DNA of 64,000 bases from VRUE01 sp963729995 (GTDB lineage Bacteria > Actinomycetota > Thermoleophilia > Solirubrobacterales > 70-9), in contig CAVSPF010000003.1 in assembly GCA_963729995.1 (NCBI GenBank), forward strand, positions 1,612,001-1,676,000. Reading direction: 5' to 3'. The position numbers and the translations under genes were made by a program. Under the pieces are notes generated by a model. The model was not told the DNA's origin, made no database searches, and worked only from the letters and a program-made list of their open reading frames with translations. This document shows, piece by piece, positions 42,624 to 50,049 of the stretch (positions are counted from its first letter, which is position 1; each line of letters starts with the position of its first letter).

Positions 42624-43643
42624 TCAGGCGGCGCGCTGGCCGAAGTAGGCGGAGCCGGAGAGCGCGCGGTCGAAGCTCGACCAGGACTCGCCGGCGGGGA
42701 GCTCGCGCTCCAGGCGGTCGAAGCTGCCAAGGCGACCGCCGAGGTTGTCGATCATGTGGACGAGGACGGCCTCGCGGGTGGCGGGGGTGACGGGCGAGCC
42801 GTGCTCGAGCGAGCCGTGGTGGCTGAGGATGATGTGGAGGACCGCCTGCGCAAGGGCCGGGTCGAAGCCGGGAATGTCCTCGATCTGGCGGCGCACGGTG
42901 TAGTAGCCGATCGGGATCTCGCCCTGGAGGCGCCCGGCGTCGGTCAGGTCGATGGCGAGCGGGTCGTCGTTGTAGGCCTCCGTCTTGCCGATGTCATGGA
43001 GCAGGGCGCCGGCAACCGCGATCTCGCGATCGATCCCCGGGAAGAAGTTGGCGGCGGCGCTCACGGCCTGGGCGACCGAAACGGTGTGCTCCAGCAGGCC
43101 GTGGGGGTAGGCCTGGTGGTAGACCTTCGCGGCCGGGGCCTCGCGGAACCGCGCCCAGGTATCCGATCCCTCGCCGAAGAAGCGGTCGAGCAGCTCGCGG
43201 AGCTGTGGCTCCTGCACGGTCTCGAGCAGCTCGCGCAGGTCGCTCTCGAGGCGCTCGCGGGGGACCTCCGATGCGACGGCGAGGTCCTCGGGCCGGTACT
43301 CCTCCGGGGCGGCCTCACGCAGTGCGGCGATCTTGATCTTGGACCCCCAGCGCTCGCTGACCTCATAGCCGCCGGCGACGAAGACCGCCGCGCCGGGGGC
43401 GGCCAGGGCGAAGCGCTCCTCGGCGTCCTCCCAGGAGACGGCCTCGGCGCTGCCGCTGGCGTCGCCGACGAGCAGTCGCAGCCACGGCTCGCCGTTCCGC
43501 TTACGGCGCAGCTCACGCTCGCGCACGGCGTACACGCCCTTCACGCGCTGGCCGTCCTGCAGGTCGCGCAGCGACACCCTGGCGGGACCTGAGGCGTCGG
43601 TGAGGCTTGGCTCAGGAACGTCGGTGAGAGCTTGCTGAGTCAT
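42624..43643 (-). CDS. OB-fold plus HD-domain nuclease (YhaM-like 3'-5' exoribonuclease)
   Basis: 339 aa. The N-terminal OB-fold nucleic-acid-binding domain is near residues 24-120 ('RVKGVYAVRERELRRKRNGE', 'WLRLLVGDASGSAEAVSWED'). The C-terminal HD domain has 'YPHGLLEHTVSVAQAVSAAA', the HD pair in 'VAGALLHDIGKTEAYNDDPL' and 'AVLHIILSHHGSLEHGSPVT'. This order is that of YhaM/CBF1-type 3'-5' exoribonucleases, which trim RNA or DNA with metal ions. Stands alone; its start is 126 bp from the crcB pair. Confidence 0.85.
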   Translation of the reverse strand: MTQQALTDVPEPSLTDASGPARVSLRDLQDGQRVKGVYAVRERELRRKRNGEPWLRLLVGDASGSAEAVSWEDAEERFALAAPGAAVFVAGGYEVSERWGSKIKIAALREAAPEEYRPEDLAVASEVPRERLESDLRELLETVQEPQLRELLDRFFGEGSDTWARFREAPAAKVYHQAYPHGLLEHTVSVAQAVSAAANFFPGIDREIAVAGALLHDIGKTEAYNDDPLAIDLTDAGRLQGEIPIGYYTVRRQIEDIPGFDPALAQAVLHIILSHHGSLEHGSPVTPATREAVLVHMIDNLGGRLGSFDRLERELPAGESWSSFDRALSGSAYFGQRAA

Positions 43644-43769
43644 CCTGAGAGCACGGTAGAGGCGGCTGCGGACAGTTTTGTGGACCGTTCGCTCTCACCT
43701 CCTCGGTCAGCGCGCCGGACGGGTTGGGCGCACTCCCGCGCCGCGGCGATTCGGCCCGCTGCCGCTCCG

Positions 43770-44135
43770 TTACAGCGCCGCGCCGAGCCAGTGCCCAACC
43801 GCGATTGCGGCGAAGCCGACGGCAAGGGAGAGACCGACGTTGAGCCAGACGAGATGCGTGTGGCCCGCTTCGGCGAGACGGTGCGAGTCGAGCACCCAGG
43901 TCGAGAAGGTGGTGAAGGAGCCGATGCCTCCACCCGCCACCACCACGAGGGCCTGGCCGCTCAGGGCGGCGCCGGCGACCAGGCCCAGCGCCAGCGTGCC
44001 GCCGACGTTGATCGCGAGGACGCCGAGCGGGAAGGGATGGTCGGCGCGCGAGGCGAATGCGGCGTCGATCAGGAAGCGGGCGGCGGCGGCGGCCCCGCCC
44101 AGCAGGGCGACCGCGATCCAGGCGCCGACGCTCAC
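43770..44135 (-). CDS. crcB: Fluoride ion channel CrcB/Fluc, second subunit
   Basis: 121 aa from a GTG. About four membrane helices: 'VGAWIAVALLGGAAAAARFL', 'FPLGVLAINVGGTLALGLVA' with the conserved Asn of the pore, 'VVAGGGIGSFTTFSTWVLDS' (the GxxGxxTTFSTW motif) and 'VWLNVGLSLAVGFAAIAVGH'. The channel exports fluoride as a dual-topology dimer; two adjacent genes usually mean a heterodimer. It follows the first crcB with a 52-bp gap holding a strong palindrome. Confidence 0.88.
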   Translation of the reverse strand: MSVGAWIAVALLGGAAAAARFLIDAAFASRADHPFPLGVLAINVGGTLALGLVAGAALSGQALVVVAGGGIGSFTTFSTWVLDSHRLAEAGHTHLVWLNVGLSLAVGFAAIAVGHWLGAAL

Positions 44136-44141
44136 CGCGTC

Positions 44142-44182
44142 AGTGGCGGGTTGGTGTCGCTCTGCGGAACCAACCCGCCACT
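44142..44182. repeat. Palindrome between the two crcB genes
   Basis: AGTGGCGGGTTGGT (44142-44155) and its exact complement (44169-44182) around 13 nt that can pair further (TCGC/GCGG). In the mRNA it would lie 7 nt upstream of the second crcB start and so could limit its ribosome access. Confidence 0.75.
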
Positions 44183-44187
44183 CCGGC

Positions 44188-44592
44188 TCATCCCGCCACC
44201 TCCACGGGCCGCCGCTCCAGCGCCATCCCGAGGCGCACGGCGAGGTAGCCGGCCGCCAGCGTGACGGCGACGTAGCTGGCCGCAAGCGCGGTGTGGCCGG
44301 CGCCGACCATCTGGAACAGCTCCAGCTGCAGGGTGGAGAAGGTGGTGAGGGTGCCGCAGATACCGGTGGTGAGGAAGGGGTGCGCGAGGCTGTCGTCGGG
44401 GTGGTCGTGCAGCCTGGCAACGAAGTAGCCGAGCAGCAGCGCGCCGGCCATGTTTACCGCGAAGGTCGCCCAGGGCCAGGTGTCCGCCCCGTGCGGCACC
44501 GCCTCGGCGAGGCCGACCCGGACGAGCGCGCCGATCGTCCCGCCGGCGTAGATCGCGGCCAGGCGGCGGAGGTCGGATCGCAGCGATCTCAT
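44188..44592 (-). CDS. crcB: Fluoride ion channel CrcB/Fluc, first subunit
   Basis: 134 aa, four membrane helices. 'IYAGGTIGALVRVGLAEAVP', 'WPWATFAVNMAGALLLGYFV' (conserved Asn), 'FLTTGICGTLTTFSTLQLEL' (G-x-x-G-x-x-TTFST) and 'YVAVTLAAGYLAVRLGMALE'. Together with the next gene it would form the heteromeric fluoride exporter. A fluoride-type riboswitch sequence lies in its 5' leader, so expression should rise with cytoplasmic fluoride. Confidence 0.9.
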   Translation of the reverse strand: MRSLRSDLRRLAAIYAGGTIGALVRVGLAEAVPHGADTWPWATFAVNMAGALLLGYFVARLHDHPDDSLAHPFLTTGICGTLTTFSTLQLELFQMVGAGHTALAASYVAVTLAAGYLAVRLGMALERRPVEVAG

Positions 44593-44624
44593 TGGGCAGG
44601 CTCCTATCAGCGTCGGTTGACGTG

Positions 44625-44680
44625 GTAGAGGCCATCAGCGGCCGGGGCCGCGCTTATGAAGGAGCGAGCCTCATCGCTCG
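44625..44680 (-). ncRNA. Fluoride (crcB) riboswitch
   Basis: On the minus strand the leader reads GAGCGATGAGGCTCGCTCC, then a short GC-rich hairpin, then GCTGATGGCCTCTAC. This is the crcB-motif layout: a G-GCGATG-x-G-x-CGCC-like first stem, the P3 hairpin, and the distal TGATGGCCTCTAC that pairs back to ATGAGGC as a pseudoknot. It matches closely the core of the known Thermotoga RNA (GGCGATGAGGCCCGCC ... CTGATGGCCTCTAC). It sits 33 nt upstream of the first crcB start. Confidence 0.85.
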
Positions 44681-44747
44681 AGTGCGCCGCATTTTACGGA
44701 TTCGCAACACCGGCCGAGCGATCGTCGAGAATCCTCGATGCACACCG

Positions 44748-45137
44748 ATGGCTCGCGTTCTCTTCGTCTGTCTCCACAATGCCGGTCGCTCGCAGATGAG
44801 CGAGGCCCTGTTCGCGCGGGTGGCCGCCGACCGCCACGAGGCCCGCTCAGCCGGGACGACGCCGGCCGACCGCGTTCACCCCGAGGTCGTCGAGGCGATG
44901 GGCGAGCTCGGCATCGACCTCGCGGGCCGCACGCCGCGGAAGCTGACGCACGAGGACGCCGAGTGGGCTGACCTGGTGGTGACGATGGGCTGCGGCGACG
45001 AGTGCCCCTACATCCCCGGCAAGCGCTACCTCGACTGGGACCTCCCGGACCCGAGGGGGCGCCCGCTCGCCGAGGTCCGCGCCGTCCGCGACGAGATCGA
45101 GCGTCGCATCGACGAGCTGGTCGCCGAGCTCGACTGA
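44748..45137 (+). CDS. arsC: Arsenate reductase / low-molecular-weight tyrosine phosphatase family
   Basis: 129 aa from MARVLFVCLHNAGRSQMSEA: the CX5R P-loop (CLHNAGRS) with catalytic Cys8. 'ARSAGTTPADRVHPEVVEAM' and 'DLVVTMGCGDECPYIPGKRY' then 'LDWDLPDPRG' provide the second cysteine pair and the acidic D-P. The extra cysteines and 'GCGDECP' are those of thioredoxin- or mycothiol-linked ArsC enzymes reducing arsenate. No ars transporter is adjacent, so a phosphatase role cannot be excluded. Divergent from the crcB operon. Confidence 0.85.
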   Translation: MARVLFVCLHNAGRSQMSEALFARVAADRHEARSAGTTPADRVHPEVVEAMGELGIDLAGRTPRKLTHEDAEWADLVVTMGCGDECPYIPGKRYLDWDLPDPRGRPLAEVRAVRDEIERRIDELVAELD

Positions 45138-45195
45138 GCCACCGCGGCCATGACGCCGGGCGCCGGCACCGGGCGCCCGCCGCTGCTCGGCGCCG

Positions 45196-46569
45196 CTAAC
45201 CGCCCGCCGGCGGGACCAGGATGCGCAGCTGCTCTTCGTAGCTCCGGGCAAGCGGCTCGGGGTCCGGGATGAGGGCCGTATCCGCCATGAACCCGACGGT
45301 GACCTCGCCGGCGTAGCTGAAGATGCTCACCGTCATCCCCAGGGTGCCCGAGCAGGGCGCCCAGACGAGGACGCCGGTGATCGGCACCCCGCCGAAGCGG
45401 ACCTGATGGCGCGGCCCGGGGACGTTGGTGACGACGAGGCTCGCCTTGTCGGTGAAGAAGTCGATGAGACGGCCCTCGATCCAGGGGGGCGTGAGCCCGA
45501 TCGCGCCAAGGATGCCGTAGGAGATCGACGCCTCGTGCGAGCGCTTGATCGCGCCCATCCGGCTGGCGATCTCGCGCAGGCGCTCGGCAGGCGGAACCGG
45601 CCCGACGGGGAGCCCCAGGAGGATGAGGGCGAACTCGTTGCCGAGATCCGCGGGCACCGGCTCCTCGAGGGGGCGCAGGTTGAACGGCACCATCGTGTGG
45701 ATCTCGTCGGGCATTCCGCCGGCGGCCCCAAAGCACTCGTGCAGCGCGGCGGCAAGCGCGGTCATCAGCAGGTCGTTGATCGTGACCCGCTGTCGCCGCC
45801 CGGCCTCCTTCAAGGGGGCCAGCGGAGCGGGCGCCGTCCAGGCCACCCTGCGCGTGCCGGAGAGGGGCACTCGCAGGGCGCTCGGCGCGTCGGCGGGCGA
45901 GGCGAGAAGCTTCGCCATCGTCGAGGCGTCGCGCAGGGCGGTGCCGGCCAGCTCGCGGAGATGGCGGGGGTGGACAAGCGACTCCATCCCCTCGTGGAGG
46001 GCCGTGCCTCCCAGGCTGCGAGCGGCGGAGATCGCGCTCACCGGCGCCGCCGCGAGGCGCCTCAGCGTGCTCCGCGGAGGGCGTGGCGGTGCCGGTTCCC
46101 TGGCCGGATCGGGCTCGTCGCAGACCGAAAGCAGGACGCGGCCGAGGGCGATTCCGTCGGCAACGCAGTGGTGGATGCGCCACAGCACCGCGGCGCCGCC
46201 TTCGTACCCTTCGATCAGGTCCGCGCGCCACAGGGGCCTTTCCGGGTCAAGCGGGTAGGCGATCAGGTCGCTGACCAGGTCCTGGAGGGCGGCCCGATCG
46301 CCCGGGGCGGGCAGGTTGACGCGGTAGAGGTGGTCGGCGAGGTCAAAGGACGGGTCGTCCTCGAAGGCGGGACCGTGGCCAAGCGCCTCCACGACCCGCT
46401 GCCGGAAGCGCGGGAACCGGTCGACGAAGCGCCGCTGCAGAAGCTCCTCGACGGTGCCCGGCTCCGGCGCCTCACCGAGCAGGACGAGCGCGTTGACGAC
46501 CATCGGATTGACCGGCCGGTCCATGTGGAGCCAGGCGGCGTCCGCAGCTGGCATGGCGTGGCGGCTCAT
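45196..46569 (-). CDS. WS/DGAT-type wax ester synthase/diacylglycerol acyltransferase
   Basis: 457 aa from MSRHAMPAADAAWLHMDRPV behind GGAGGGC. The catalytic motif HHxxxDG appears as 'VLWRIHHCVADGIALGRVLL'. 'FPRFRQRVVEALGHGPAFED' and the C-terminal 'VTNVPGPRHQVRFGGVPITG' (the N-V-P-G-P block) are family signatures. The enzyme esterifies acyl-CoA with fatty alcohol or diacylglycerol at the membrane to store neutral lipid. Complete length. Nothing nearby suggests an operon. Confidence 0.9.
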   Translation of the reverse strand: MSRHAMPAADAAWLHMDRPVNPMVVNALVLLGEAPEPGTVEELLQRRFVDRFPRFRQRVVEALGHGPAFEDDPSFDLADHLYRVNLPAPGDRAALQDLVSDLIAYPLDPERPLWRADLIEGYEGGAAVLWRIHHCVADGIALGRVLLSVCDEPDPAREPAPPRPPRSTLRRLAAAPVSAISAARSLGGTALHEGMESLVHPRHLRELAGTALRDASTMAKLLASPADAPSALRVPLSGTRRVAWTAPAPLAPLKEAGRRQRVTINDLLMTALAAALHECFGAAGGMPDEIHTMVPFNLRPLEEPVPADLGNEFALILLGLPVGPVPPAERLREIASRMGAIKRSHEASISYGILGAIGLTPPWIEGRLIDFFTDKASLVVTNVPGPRHQVRFGGVPITGVLVWAPCSGTLGMTVSIFSYAGEVTVGFMADTALIPDPEPLARSYEEQLRILVPPAGG

Positions 46570-46657
46570 GTGCCCTCCAAAGATCGTTGCTCTGGACACC
46601 ACCAACGCTAGCGCGAGCCCGACACCACCCACCCGCCGGCGGCGCGCGCGGCCGGCG

Positions 46658-47194
46658 CTACTTGCCGGCGCTCTGGCCGAGGAAGGCGACGAGCGATTCC
46701 AGTTCCGAGCTGGAGAGGCTGCTGCCGAAGGTGGTGGGCATCATGCCCGCGCTGTAGCCGGGTGCGATCTGCGCGTTGGGGTCGACGATCGATTCGCGGA
46801 TGAAGGCTTCGCTCTTGCCCGGCAGCGTCTTGTCCAGATCCGGACCGACGGTCCCGCTCGCATTGGCTGCCGCCAACGTGTGGCAGCCGCCGCAGGCGTT
46901 GGAGGCAAAGACCTGCTCGCCTTCTTTCACGGACGCCTTGCCCTTGCCGCCTGCTTGCGTTGCGGTCTTTTCCGTTTCGGCCTTCTTCGCTTCGGCCTTT
47001 TTCGCTTCGGTGGTGGTCTGTTCGGGGGTGGTGGTCTTTCCGGCTGTGGTGGTCTTTCCGGCGCCGGCCATCATCTGCGGCCCCGCTTCCGTGGCGATCG
47101 TGGTCGTCCCGCCGCCCTCACCGCCGCATGCGGCCAGGACGAGCGAGGCCCCGAGCACCACCGCGACTATGGACAGCATGCGAGCGACTGGCAT
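46658..47194 (-). CDS. Lipoprotein c-type cytochrome
   Basis: 178 aa from MPVARMLSIVAVVLGASLVL; lipobox LAACGG predicts lipid attachment. A Thr/Lys/Glu/Ala-rich tether (residues 30-85) is followed by one cytochrome c domain with haem motif CGGCH in 'EQVFASNACGGCHTLAAANA', and the axial Met within 'YSAGMMPTTFGSSLSSSELE'. It would carry electrons at the outer face of the membrane. No oxidase genes are adjacent. Confidence 0.85.
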   Translation of the reverse strand: MPVARMLSIVAVVLGASLVLAACGGEGGGTTTIATEAGPQMMAGAGKTTTAGKTTTPEQTTTEAKKAEAKKAETEKTATQAGGKGKASVKEGEQVFASNACGGCHTLAAANASGTVGPDLDKTLPGKSEAFIRESIVDPNAQIAPGYSAGMMPTTFGSSLSSSELESLVAFLGQSAGK

Positions 47195-47269
47195 GGGCGG
47201 GCATGTTAACGGGGGCACCGTCACCCGCGGTCGCCTGCTTTGCCTTCGACCCTCAACTCTACGACGAAC

Positions 47270-47371
47270 ATCTCCGCAGCACGGCAAAGGAGAAGCTGAG
47301 CACCTTGCCGACTACGTCGATGCTCTGGGCGGGCATATCGAGATCAATGCCGTCTTTGACGCGCAGCCCTG
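47270..47371 (+). pseudogene. C-terminal remnant of an XRE/HigA-like regulator
   Basis: The plus strand reads 'AKEKLSTL' and, after a one-base frame slip near 47312, 'ADYVDALGGHIEINAVFDAQ' plus stop. This is the ending common to XRE-type antitoxins ('L..YV.ALGG.L...A.F.D'). The helix-turn-helix itself is absent. Its stop lies at the left border of the integrative element, so the gene may have been cut by an earlier integration. Confidence 0.5.
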
Positions 47372-47447
47372 AATCTGCCTCTTGGGGGCGGAGCAGAGGA
47401 TCGCGCGGGCACGTTGAAAAGCCCCCGCCTTACGGGGCTTTTCAAGA

Positions 47448-47489
47448 TGGCGAGGGTGGGAATCGAACCCACGACACCACGATTTTCAG
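47448..47489 (-). repeat. tRNA-Phe 3' half, left attachment site
   Basis: Identical over 42 nt to 57103-57144 (anticodon loop to discriminator base). The flank towards 47365 also matches the region next to the intact tRNA, with a slightly altered terminator hairpin (TTGAAAAGCCCC / GGGGCTTTTCAA). No 5' half is present, so it cannot give a tRNA. Confidence 0.85.
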
Positions 47490-47998
47490 CGGTCCAGACG
47501 AGGAGGACGACCTTCCGTGGCTGCCGGGGCTCTCATGAGGGCAGACGGTGTGGTTTGCGCATTCGTGTCTGTTCTCTAAACAAGCTATCCGGCACTGATA
47601 TCCGCACCTCTACCTCGCGGTGTTGTTGGTACACGACTCTGGTTAGCCCCTCGGTCAGCCTTGGTCGCGAGGTGTGGCTCGTGGCCAAATAGACAGTGTC
47701 TTGTTCCTTGACAGCTGCGCCAAAGTTCCGTACCGTTCAACAGGAACGGGGAGAGGTACGTCCCCGTAGGGAGTAAGGGACACAGGGAACCAAACCATCT
47801 GATGGTCTGCCTACGAGCCGTGACTCGTAGTAGCGGAACGGATTGTCTCTTGAAGGAGAGACGTCGCTTCCCTACAGTCAAACGTCTTCGTTGAAGGGCT
47901 AACGGGGAACGCAGGGGCCCTGAAGGAAAGGGACCGGACCGGAGGAGAGGTATCTCTCAAAGAGAGAAGGCCCTATGCGGATATCCGCACGGTATTGG
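47490..47998. repeat. 509-bp inverted repeat, left arm
   Basis: Reverse complement of 54700-55208, with no difference seen by eye across the stretches compared, including a 98-codon open frame. It is continuous with the left attachment site. Noncoding in appearance but full of short hairpins (for example GTCTCTTGAAGGAGAGAC, CTACGAGCCGTGACTCGTAG, GTGCGGATATCCGCAC). Confidence 0.85.
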
Positions 47999-48493
47999 GT
48001 TCCCAGGCCAGCCGAAGCGAAGTAGCAAACGGCCGCGCCAAGGGAGCAATAGCTCCCGCGACCCGAGATCCTTGAAAACCGAATCTTTGCGGCACCTGGC
48101 CTATCCCGCCCGTGGGGGGGCTGCCTGGGCCTTTTCGCGGGGCCGGGGGACCCCGAACACACCTGGGGTCTCAAAGGCATCAAAGCCGCTGTGAGCGACC
48201 GACAGGGGGATGAGAACGGAGAAGAGCAGTTATGTCGGCAGCAGAGCTGCCGACTGTTCTCATGGTTGGCGGGTTAGGGCCCTGGCGACGCCGGCGTCAA
48301 GGCCCCTCGACTTCTGCGGGGCCAGCGTCGCGGGATTGCCTTGACCCCGGCTTGTCGGCGACCGGGCCATAGATGGCCGGAGGGCTCTGAAACGACCAGG
48401 CGCAATGACCCATCGAAGCTCTCCTGCTCGCGCAGATGCCCGTGCGCTTCGTCCCAGGCGCCGCGCGGGCGCTGACGCAGCGGTAACTGTCGT
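47999..48493. other. Gene-free stretch inside the element
   Basis: No credible gene. A hairpin at 48212-48261 (outer GAGAAC/GTTCTC, inner GTCGGCAG/CTGCCGAC) lies downstream of the SnoaL-like gene. Its right part, GCTGCCGACTGTTCTCA, also occurs at 25130-25146 near the nucleotidyltransferase pairs. Confidence 0.5.
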
Positions 48494-48940
48494 TCAGCGA
48501 TCCGTCAGCTGAGCGAGCATCTCGGCGTGGTCGTAGTGGGTGACGCAGCGCGACATCAGCTCGCCGCGGAACGTCCACTGGTCGATCGCGTTCAGGACAA
48601 ACGTGGCATTGCGCCCTGAGCCACCTTCGCCACTTGTGCCACCCGCGCTCATCCGGTAGGGGCAAAGCGCCGTTGGCTCGATTGGCGAGATGTAGATCTC
48701 GTCGCGCTCCTCGACCTTGAAGTCCGGGAAGTAGGTGAAGGTGAAGGCGGCGAACTCGCGCACCGCACTGCGGCCCTCGGCCGGATGGGACATGGCCGGA
48801 TCGCTCCAGACAACGTCCTCGGTGCAGAGCGAGACGATGGCGTCGGGGTCGTGGCTATTCCAGGCGTCGCCGAAGCGCTTCCCCCACTCCTCGACGAAGC
48901 CGGGGTCGAGCTGCGGGCTCATTACAGTGGCGTCGCTCAT
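48494..48940 (-). CDS. SnoaL/NTF2-like fold protein
   Basis: 148 aa from the ATG behind AAGGAG. 'WGKRFGDAWNSHDPDAIVSL' followed by CTEDVVWSDP is the classic N-terminal SnoaL-like pattern (alpha helix, then 'W...D'). Members are small cyclases, isomerases or ligand-binding proteins of one domain. It lies 25 bp downstream of a membrane-protein gene on the same strand and divergent from a PadR regulator, which probably controls both. Base composition is like the host's. Confidence 0.75.
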   Translation of the reverse strand: MSDATVMSPQLDPGFVEEWGKRFGDAWNSHDPDAIVSLCTEDVVWSDPAMSHPAEGRSAVREFAAFTFTYFPDFKVEERDEIYISPIEPTALCPYRMSAGGTSGEGGSGRNATFVLNAIDQWTFRGELMSRCVTHYDHAEMLAQLTDR

Positions 48941-48965
48941 TCGGGCTCCTTCATTTGGTTGGGCA

Positions 48966-49355
48966 TCAAGCGCTGGCTCCTCGGCGGTCGGGAGTCGCCA
49001 ACAAGCCGATGATCGCGGCAGTTGCGCCTGCGCCCGAGAGCGCGATCCCCCCGGCAAGCGTGCCGTCCACTCCCCGGCGGGGCCGGATCTCGAGGACGGC
49101 CGAAGCGACGTCGAGGCAGTCGATCATCAGGTTCAGCGCGAGCGCCGGTCTCCTCAGCGGGTGGTCCCGGCGCAGGGCAGCAAGGCTGAAGGCCGCCACC
49201 ATCAGCTGATGGCCGCCAAAGGCACGCAGCAGCAGCCGGGGTTCGGGGCTGCGCTCGGTGGATGGGGCGAGCCTGGTCTGCGCCATAACCGCCGGCGCGA
49301 GCATCGAGCCGGCGCCGTAGGCAATGCGAATCGCCGAGCTGATTCCCAACGCCAA
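48966..49355 (-). CDS. Small membrane protein of unknown function
   Basis: About 129 aa if started at the TTG before ALGISSAIRIAYGAGSMLAP. Hydrophobic stretches 'GHQLMVAAFSLAAL', 'ALALNLMIDCLDVASAVLEI' and 'LAGGIALSGAGATAAIIGLL' suggest three or four membrane helices. The frame stays open upstream through the PadR promoter region, so the start is uncertain. Probably co-transcribed with the SnoaL-like gene and regulated by the divergent PadR gene. Confidence 0.5.
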   Translation of the reverse strand: MALGISSAIRIAYGAGSMLAPAVMAQTRLAPSTERSPEPRLLLRAFGGHQLMVAAFSLAALRRDHPLRRPALALNLMIDCLDVASAVLEIRPRRGVDGTLAGGIALSGAGATAAIIGLLATPDRRGASA

Positions 49356-49401
49356 GCGTGGGACAAAGTCGCTCTCCGCTCTCCCGACTCCCCTCCTGTC
49401 T

Positions 49402-49431
49402 CTTCGATATAACAACGTAGATGTATCGAAG
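49402..49431. promoter_or_regulatory. PadR operator candidate
   Basis: CTTCGATA (49402-49409) and TATCGAAG (49424-49431) are an exact inverted repeat with a 14-bp centre, AT-rich in a GC-rich setting, between the divergent membrane/SnoaL genes and the padR gene. This is the usual place for a PadR-type repressor to bind both promoters. Confidence 0.5.
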
Positions 49432-49497
49432 CGGATATGTAGCCGGCATGCAAGAGGTCCTGTGGGACCGGTCCTCGCGACCCGATCCGAGCCGCCG

Positions 49498-50049
49498 GTG
49501 ACGCTCAAGCCACCCGCCTTCCTGATGCTCGGCATGGTTCGCCTCGGCGCCCGCTCCGGCTACGCGATCAAGAAGGCCGCCGACGCCTCCACTCGCTTCT
49601 TCTGGCCGACATCGCTCGCCCAGGTCTACCCCCAGCTTGCTCGCTTGGAGCGAGATGGCCTATTGCGACGGCGGGAGGACCCCTACGGCGCTCGGGCGCG
49701 CTCGGCCTATGAGATCAGTGAGAAGGGCGAGGCAGCGCTGCTCGAGTGGCTGCGCTCGCCGCACGAGGCACCAACCCAGTTTCGCGACGAAGGGATCCTG
49801 CGCCTTTTCTTTGCCGATGCCCTGCCGGTCAAAGAGCAGCTGGCGCTGGTGCGCCGCCTGCGCGAGCGCGCCCAAGCCGGCGCAGCCCACATTCGCGCTG
49901 AGATCCTCCCTCAAGCCAAGGCCTTGGAGCAGGCCGAGAGCCGCTACCCCCTCCTCGCCGCCCACCTCGGTGCCGACTCCTACGCCTACGTCGCGAGATG
50001 GCTCGGGCGGTTGGAGGCGCAGCTGGAGAAGGAGTGCGATGGCAGTTGA
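49498..50049 (+). CDS. PadR-family transcriptional regulator
   Basis: 183 aa from a GTG. The N-terminal winged helix reads 'FLMLGMVRLGARSGYAIKKA', 'TRFFWPTSLAQVYPQLARLE' and 'GLLRRREDPYGARARSAYEI', the PadR signature. It is followed by the Vir-type C-terminal dimerisation helices (residues 85-180). PadR proteins usually repress a divergent operon on binding phenolic or drug ligands. Its 3' end overlaps the methyltransferase start by 11 nt. Confidence 0.88.
   Translation: MTLKPPAFLMLGMVRLGARSGYAIKKAADASTRFFWPTSLAQVYPQLARLERDGLLRRREDPYGARARSAYEISEKGEAALLEWLRSPHEAPTQFRDEGILRLFFADALPVKEQLALVRRLRERAQAGAAHIRAEILPQAKALEQAESRYPLLAAHLGADSYAYVARWLGRLEAQLEKECDGS

Noticed and set aside
47448..47489. A second functional tRNA-Phe gene.
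   Set aside because: Only the 3' half is present; D-arm and 5' acceptor strand are missing.
47585..47881. A 98-codon open frame found identically in both 509-bp arms (also 54817-55113).
   Set aside because: Identity of the two copies follows from duplication of the DNA, not from selection on the protein. The frame runs through several hairpins, has no domain and no good ribosome binding site.
48297..48665. A 122-codon frame downstream of the SnoaL-like gene.
   Set aside because: It overlaps the SnoaL-like gene in another frame, is Arg/Pro-rich and has no homology pattern.
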